Shown here in pieces: positions 47,968-51,572 of a DNA stretch of 51,572 bases (position 1 is its first letter; each line of letters begins with the position of its first letter). This DNA comes from a virus. Under the pieces are notes generated by a model. The model saw only the letters and a list, made by a program, of their open reading frames with translations. It ran no database searches and was not told where the DNA came from. A program made the position numbers and the translations under genes. The DNA is taken from the IMG/VR virus record IMGVR_UViG_3300033273_000219, positions 1-51,572 of that record. One strand, given 5' to 3'.

Positions 47968-49085
47968 TGATTAGATATCAACAAGAATACAGTACGAGTG
48001 GTAGTGGTCTGGGTTGTCAGATCTCTGCATATGTTTTAATGATATCTCTTGCAACAGACACTGACTATAATTGGTCTATTACAAGTAAGGACTTTAATCT
48101 GTTCCGCAACACATTTGATCCACAAAGTACAGCATTTGTAATTGATGACGGTGATTCAACAGAGTATGTGGATTTAGAATTAGATGATGAAGCGGGATAT
48201 GCACAAATTAAAGATAGTGTAAAAGATAAATCCAGATTGTTTGTATATCCAACTCCAGCAAATATTGCATCAGAGCACACTGATAGCATTGTGGAGTCTT
48301 TAAAATTTAGGCAGGATATTGTAGATAAGTGTCGTGCATTTAGAGACCAGTTTGATGGTGAAGTCATTGCTATGCATATTCGCAGAGGTGATTTCCTGGA
48401 ATTGAGTAGTGGCATGTTTGTATGTGGTAATGATTACTATTCTGCGGCACTTGATCAACTCCCTGATGATATTCCTGTTCTTATCTTTACCAATGATAAG
48501 GATAGTGTCATTGCAGATAATCAATTAATTGCCAGTAATCCAACACGATTCACTTTTATCACTGACTTATACAATGACAATGAATTGATTAATTGTGACG
48601 TTGGTCAAGAGTTAGATCGTTTAGTTGATAACGATGGTAAGTACACACAATTCAATTATATGAATGGTCTTACCAAAATGGCACACAATGAACTTCAAGA
48701 GTTTGCTGCGGATACTAATGGATATACAATGGATCAGTTGAAGACCACAATCAAAGAACTATCATCACAACTGCATCCTACATACAGACAAAAGATTAAA
48801 TCCAAGTCATATAATGCATCATACGACTTGTGCTTGATGAGTATGTGTGATTACGTTATTATGGCAAATAGTACATTTAGTCTTTGGGGTGCTACACTGG
48901 GTAATCCCAAAAAAGTGATTTATCCAATGTATTGGATGCAAGGACATCCTGAAGGTGGAATTGCAGCAATTCAAACCGATCTTGGTGAATTTAATCAAAC
49001 TGCATCTCTTGGAGGCAGTTTTATCACTGATAAGTTTGTTCCACTTGAGAATCCAGACCCCCGTTCGTTTGAGGTTGTAAGTTGA
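47967..49085 (+). CDS. GT11-type (fucosyltransferase-like) glycosyltransferase
   Basis: 372 residues from ATG 47967. HIRRGD at 137-142 is the donor-phosphate motif of alpha-1,2- and alpha-1,6-fucosyltransferases; the C-terminal CDYVIMANSTFSLWGATLG motif is the second family mark. Glycan-binding Gly-rich start (STSGSGLGCQIS). Length is about 70 residues above the usual ~300, with an insertion around 180-270. The likely role is addition of a deoxyhexose to a host lipopolysaccharide or phage structural glycan. Confidence 0.72.
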   Translation: MIRYQQEYSTSGSGLGCQISAYVLMISLATDTDYNWSITSKDFNLFRNTFDPQSTAFVIDDGDSTEYVDLELDDEAGYAQIKDSVKDKSRLFVYPTPANIASEHTDSIVESLKFRQDIVDKCRAFRDQFDGEVIAMHIRRGDFLELSSGMFVCGNDYYSAALDQLPDDIPVLIFTNDKDSVIADNQLIASNPTRFTFITDLYNDNELINCDVGQELDRLVDNDGKYTQFNYMNGLTKMAHNELQEFAADTNGYTMDQLKTTIKELSSQLHPTYRQKIKSKSYNASYDLCLMSMCDYVIMANSTFSLWGATLGNPKKVIYPMYWMQGHPEGGIAAIQTDLGEFNQTASLGGSFITDKFVPLENPDPRSFEVVS

Positions 49086-49086
49086 C

Positions 49087-49293
49087 ATGTCTGATAGAGC
49101 AAGAAGATTAGAAAATGAATACCTGAAGCAAATGCACGCTTTGATGGTTACCACTCATGAGAAGAAGGCAAAGATTGGTGTTCGATCACTGGGTGGATTC
49201 GTTCGCGCACTGGTAGATGAGTGTTCTACCATGAATTTGAAGACTGCACGGGAATTATTCCAAATTGCTGACGAACTAGAGGATCTTACCTAA
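49087..49293 (+). CDS. Small helical protein
   Basis: 68 residues, helical and basic at the N terminus, one base after the glycosyltransferase. Contains KIGVRSLGGFVRALVDEC and ARELFQIADELEDL. Family not recognised. Confidence 0.6.
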   Translation: MSDRARRLENEYLKQMHALMVTTHEKKAKIGVRSLGGFVRALVDECSTMNLKTARELFQIADELEDLT

Positions 49294-49320
49294 CCAGTTA
49301 AATAAGTGGCACACAGGCGC

Positions 49321-49349
49321 TTGCAGGGGTCTCTCAGGGCACATATACT
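49321..49349 (+). promoter_or_regulatory. Sigma70 promoter
   Basis: TTGCAG at 49321-49326, 17 nt, TATACT at 49344-49349, in the 80-bp gap before 49374. Confidence 0.6.
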
Positions 49350-49373
49350 ATAAGGGTAGTCAACACACCACAC

Positions 49374-49832
49374 ATGACCACCGCCACGCACTCTGCTGCT
49401 ATTGCCTTCTACGAGGAGAATCTATCCTACGTTGAGGCATTTGGTTTGTTCAATCTTGACCGTGAGGATCGTATTCTCTTCCGCACGGGTAAAAAACTGA
49501 TTGAGGATGCTCTGAACGCTCAACAGACTAAGAATGAGCGTATCCCCTTTACTGAAGAGGAGATTGCTCCTGTTCTTGAGGAGTATCTGATATCTTACAC
49601 TGTAGATGGTCAATCTAAAGTGTTTGATCGTCGTGTTGCTGCTCGCAGTATGCAACCGTTCCGTAAGGATCCTATTGCATCTGCCATGGGTCTGCATGGT
49701 CAGATTGTGTTCCTTGACAAGGAGAACAAGACCATTGTAAAGTCGTTCGACCGCACAGGCAAAACTCTTAAGGAGATGCTGAAGCGTTACAATGAGTCGG
49801 TTGGTTATGACCGATTCAACATTCAAGACTGA
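49374..49832 (+). CDS. Hypothetical protein
   Basis: 152 residues, mainly helical (AFYEENLSYVEAFGLFNLDR) with a basic C-terminal half. Mild GC enrichment. No motif recognised. First gene of the last unit. Confidence 0.6.
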   Translation: MTTATHSAAIAFYEENLSYVEAFGLFNLDREDRILFRTGKKLIEDALNAQQTKNERIPFTEEEIAPVLEEYLISYTVDGQSKVFDRRVAARSMQPFRKDPIASAMGLHGQIVFLDKENKTIVKSFDRTGKTLKEMLKRYNESVGYDRFNIQD

Positions 49833-49986
49833 GTACACCTTTACCACCATGAATGGCATGTTTGAAGATCACAACGAGTTCCAATTCCGCACTCTGGTTC
49901 TTGATCGTGATGAAGAACTGGAGAACCTGCTTGAAGAGCAGTGGCCAGTTGAAGAACTACCCCAGGACCTGCTAAATGAGTACTGA
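49807..49986 (+). CDS. Small acidic protein
   Basis: 59 residues from ATG 49807; ATG 49849 is the alternative. Acidic C terminus (DEELENLLEEQWPVEELPQD). Overlaps the previous gene by 26 nt and the next by 11 nt. Confidence 0.52.
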   Translation: MTDSTFKTEYTFTTMNGMFEDHNEFQFRTLVLDRDEELENLLEEQWPVEELPQDLLNEY

Positions 49987-50194
49987 AGATTGGCGCTACA
50001 GCGATGAGCGCATGGACGTTAGAACACAGGGACTGAACATTCTACTGAAGAAGTTCGGATCTGAACTGTGTTCTGACGGTTCACCGCGCTATTCAAACCA
50101 AAGTATCTACGAGTGCGTTCACGACTGGGTATCTCAGGGTAACGCGACCACAAGTGGTATCGTGGCATACTACAAGGCATATTATGGGAATTAA
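49976..50194 (+). CDS. Small hypothetical protein
   Basis: 72 residues, helical (RTQGLNILLKKFGSELC, SIYECVHDWVSQGNATTSG). Looks like a small DNA- or protein-binding helical domain. Overlaps the membrane peptide gene by 11 nt. Confidence 0.55.
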   Translation: MSTEDWRYSDERMDVRTQGLNILLKKFGSELCSDGSPRYSNQSIYECVHDWVSQGNATTSGIVAYYKAYYGN

Positions 50195-50336
50195 ACTCCC
50201 AGGACCTAAAAATGGTGCTGGGTTGATCCCCATCGCACTTTGCTTCGTTTTTGCTATTGCAATTATCGTCGCAGGGTACTATCATGGCAACATGCACCTG
50301 ATCACGGTGCTCAAAAACACTGGATTCCTCAAATGA
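50184..50336 (+). CDS. Small single-span membrane protein (50 aa)
   Basis: ATG 50184. One hydrophobic segment at about 13-32 (GLIPIALCFVFAIAIIVAGY) after a basic start and a short polar tail. ATGA overlap with the next gene. Role unknown. Confidence 0.55.
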   Translation: MGIKLPGPKNGAGLIPIALCFVFAIAIIVAGYYHGNMHLITVLKNTGFLK

Positions 50337-50590
50337 TTGCCGACACCACCATCGTCAAGCACTCCTACTACAAGATCGAGATCGACACCGTGGACGCTCC
50401 CCAGCACCCCATCGTGTACTTCCGCAAGTGTGGCAAGTGCAAGACTGCCAAGGGCATGGATCGTCAGCATAACCGCATCGTCAACGAGACTGTTGATGCA
50501 TGGCGACCGTTCTCGCAGCAGATCCGTCGCTACACCATCTCCCGTGTGCCAGCTGACGTAGTGGTCAAAGGTGAGATCCGCAACGCCTGA
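50333..50590 (+). CDS. Small protein with unusual codon use
   Basis: 85 residues from ATG 50333. CGKC near residue 33-36 suggests a metal or redox site. Most codons in the first two thirds end in C or G (for example ATC, GAC, AAG, CGC), in contrast to the A/T-ending codons of neighbouring genes. This suggests recent gain from a GC-richer source or selection on high expression. Family not recognised. Confidence 0.58.
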   Translation: MIADTTIVKHSYYKIEIDTVDAPQHPIVYFRKCGKCKTAKGMDRQHNRIVNETVDAWRPFSQQIRRYTISRVPADVVVKGEIRNA

Positions 50591-50626
50591 TCCACTCTAT
50601 ACTATGAGCATCAACACAAAAGACCA

Positions 50627-50818
50627 GTGACTCTCTCCTTCCCATCCAAACAACATCATCTTGCAGCATTGTATGATGCATGTGCTTTGATTGTTGACAC
50701 ATATCGTCAAACCGCTGTGTTTGATGTGTATGCTAAAGAGGGTCTTGAGGACCACATCAACTTTGCTGCAACTGCCCGTGAAGTCATGGGATTGATTGCA
50801 GAAGGCGAAATCAAGTAA
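50627..50818 (+). CDS. Small helical protein (GTG start)
   Basis: 63 residues. The GTG overlaps the TGA of an eight-codon frame that begins at ATG 50604, so it may depend on coupled translation. Helical throughout (LAALYDACALIVDTYRQ). Family not recognised. Confidence 0.5.
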   Translation: MTLSFPSKQHHLAALYDACALIVDTYRQTAVFDVYAKEGLEDHINFAATAREVMGLIAEGEIK

Positions 50819-50841
50819 CACCACGATTGGGAGTATGCATC

Positions 50842-50997
50842 ATGAAGCGTATCACTGTACGATTAACCTATCTTGATGGTAGGATTGAAGAGAAGTCAGT
50901 TCCAGTGGCATGTAGTGCTGATGAATTGATTAACATTTTGATGGAGACAGTTCCTAGGATCATGAATGTTGAGTTTATCAGTGAGGGACCAGCATGA
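50842..50997 (+). CDS. Small hypothetical protein (51 aa)
   Basis: ATG at 50842; beta-alpha pattern (KRITVRLTYLDGRIEEKSV, then a helix). ATGA overlap with the next gene. Family not recognised. Confidence 0.58.
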   Translation: MKRITVRLTYLDGRIEEKSVPVACSADELINILMETVPRIMNVEFISEGPA

Positions 50998-51257
50998 AGT
51001 ATGTCATAGAGCTGGATAAGGAGACATACGAATACTTTAAGGGTATTGTATTGTCTGATGATGGATTGCCCATGTTCTCCAATGCATATGCTGACGAAGG
51101 ATATAAACTCCGTGTTGCAATGAAGCGAGCAGAGGCAGAAGTTGCATGGGAGAAGTACATTGAACTGATGCCACCAGATCCTCAGTTTAGGGAGTATAAT
51201 AGCAAGGAAGAGTTCTTCGCCAACGAATACTTTATTAATCCTCATGAAGTGGTTTGA
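50994..51257 (+). CDS. Small hypothetical protein
   Basis: 87 residues. Beta start (YVIELDKETYEYFKGIVL) and a long helix (EGYKLRVAMKRAEAEVAWEK). After its stop the same frame stays open for 32 codons and carries a Cys-rich stretch. Family not recognised. Confidence 0.6.
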   Translation: MKYVIELDKETYEYFKGIVLSDDGLPMFSNAYADEGYKLRVAMKRAEAEVAWEKYIELMPPDPQFREYNSKEEFFANEYFINPHEVV

Positions 51258-51438
51258 TCCCCCCAAGACAATAGAAGCATTAAAGAAGCGTGGTCAGTTG
51301 TATTTGCTGCTGATCAATGTTATCATTGCAACGACAAACTTCTTTGTACTGGTTGACAGGTTAGAACGACCGCAAGGTAAACTGATTCTTCTTTGTCGCA
51401 CTGTTGATTTTACCAACACTATTTGTTTAGAACAATGA
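51244..51438 (+). CDS. Small hydrophobic protein
   Basis: 64 residues, Leu/Ile-rich, possibly one membrane span at about 19-37. Overlaps the previous gene by 14 nt and the next by 4 nt (ATGA), which supports it. The alternative frame has a Cys motif, so a frameshift here cannot be excluded. Confidence 0.45.
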   Translation: MKWFDPPKTIEALKKRGQLYLLLINVIIATTNFFVLVDRLERPQGKLILLCRTVDFTNTICLEQ

Positions 51439-51572
51439 CTTACGAAGCAACTGTTGAATTCAAATTTGATGCCACCTACACTCCCACCTATAGTGGATTT
51501 GGTTCTACCATTGATGATGACTTCATTCCAGAAGAGCACTTTGTAATCACTGCTCCTGCTGCTGATCTCAGT
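51435..51572 (+). CDS. Partial gene cut by the window end
   Basis: ATG at 51435, coupled to the previous stop. 46 codons visible, with YEATVEFKFDATYTPTYS and DDDFIPEEHFVIT. 3' end missing; not recognised. Confidence 0.5.
   Translation, partial: MTYEATVEFKFDATYTPTYSGFGSTIDDDFIPEEHFVITAPAADLS

Noticed and set aside
1-51572. CRISPR array or insertion sequence
   Set aside because: No regularly spaced repeats, transposase motifs or terminal inverted repeats were noticed on reading.

Overview
The window reads as about 51.6 kb from the genome of a T4-like marine cyanophage (myovirus of Synechococcus or Prochlorococcus). The evidence is a gp5/gp27-like baseplate hub block, very long fibre proteins with a C-terminal S74-type chaperone domain, AATAAATA-type late promoters upstream of structural genes, cyanophage-type host-metabolism genes (a TalC transaldolase and a short 6-phosphogluconate dehydrogenase), three tRNAs, and tightly overlapping genes that all lie on the + strand. 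The first and last genes are cut by the window edges. Assignments rest on motifs and remembered family features; no database search was possible.

Layout. 1-10195: virion genes (M23-peptidase structural protein, gp27-like hub, gp5-like OB-fold hub, needle-like protein, two paralogous structural proteins). 10198-11852: a consensus sigma70 promoter, tRNA-Gly(UCC), a multi-hairpin RNA, tRNA-Leu(UAA) and tRNA-Thr(UGU) interleaved with small genes and a 2-oxoglutarate (2OG) oxygenase. 11856-13128: an oxygenase fused to a sporadic-carbohydrate-cluster-like domain. 13162-19062: a 1966-residue fibre/structural protein. 19185-25352: a terminator-punctuated block with a ParB-like protein, a large single-chain protein with GIY-YIG-like, SF2 helicase and N6-adenine methyltransferase parts, a truncated methyltransferase-like protein and a second SF2 helicase. 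This looks like a restriction-modification-like or DNA-processing module. 25349-34414: an enzyme island with seven 2OG/cupin-type oxygenases, two paralogous radical SAM proteins, an HNH protein, a NodU-type carbamoyltransferase and an SGNH-like protein. 34442-36884: small genes and talC. 36918-40428: two fibre-tip-like paralogues, an acidic coiled-coil protein and a double-domain 2OG oxygenase. 40459-51572: dense small early-type genes with gnd, a zincin, another 2OG oxygenase and a GT11-type glycosyltransferase.

How the parts may work together. The structural genes build the baseplate hub, needle and fibres from late promoters. talC and gnd would steer host carbon through the pentose phosphate pathway to supply NADPH and ribose for phage nucleotides. 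The oxygenase, radical SAM, carbamoyltransferase and glycosyltransferase genes look like a glycan or small-molecule modification pathway. Regulation is compact: several intrinsic terminators abut or overlap the next promoter, and two sites place a promoter or start codon inside a hairpin. No stretch above 300 bases lacks a gene.
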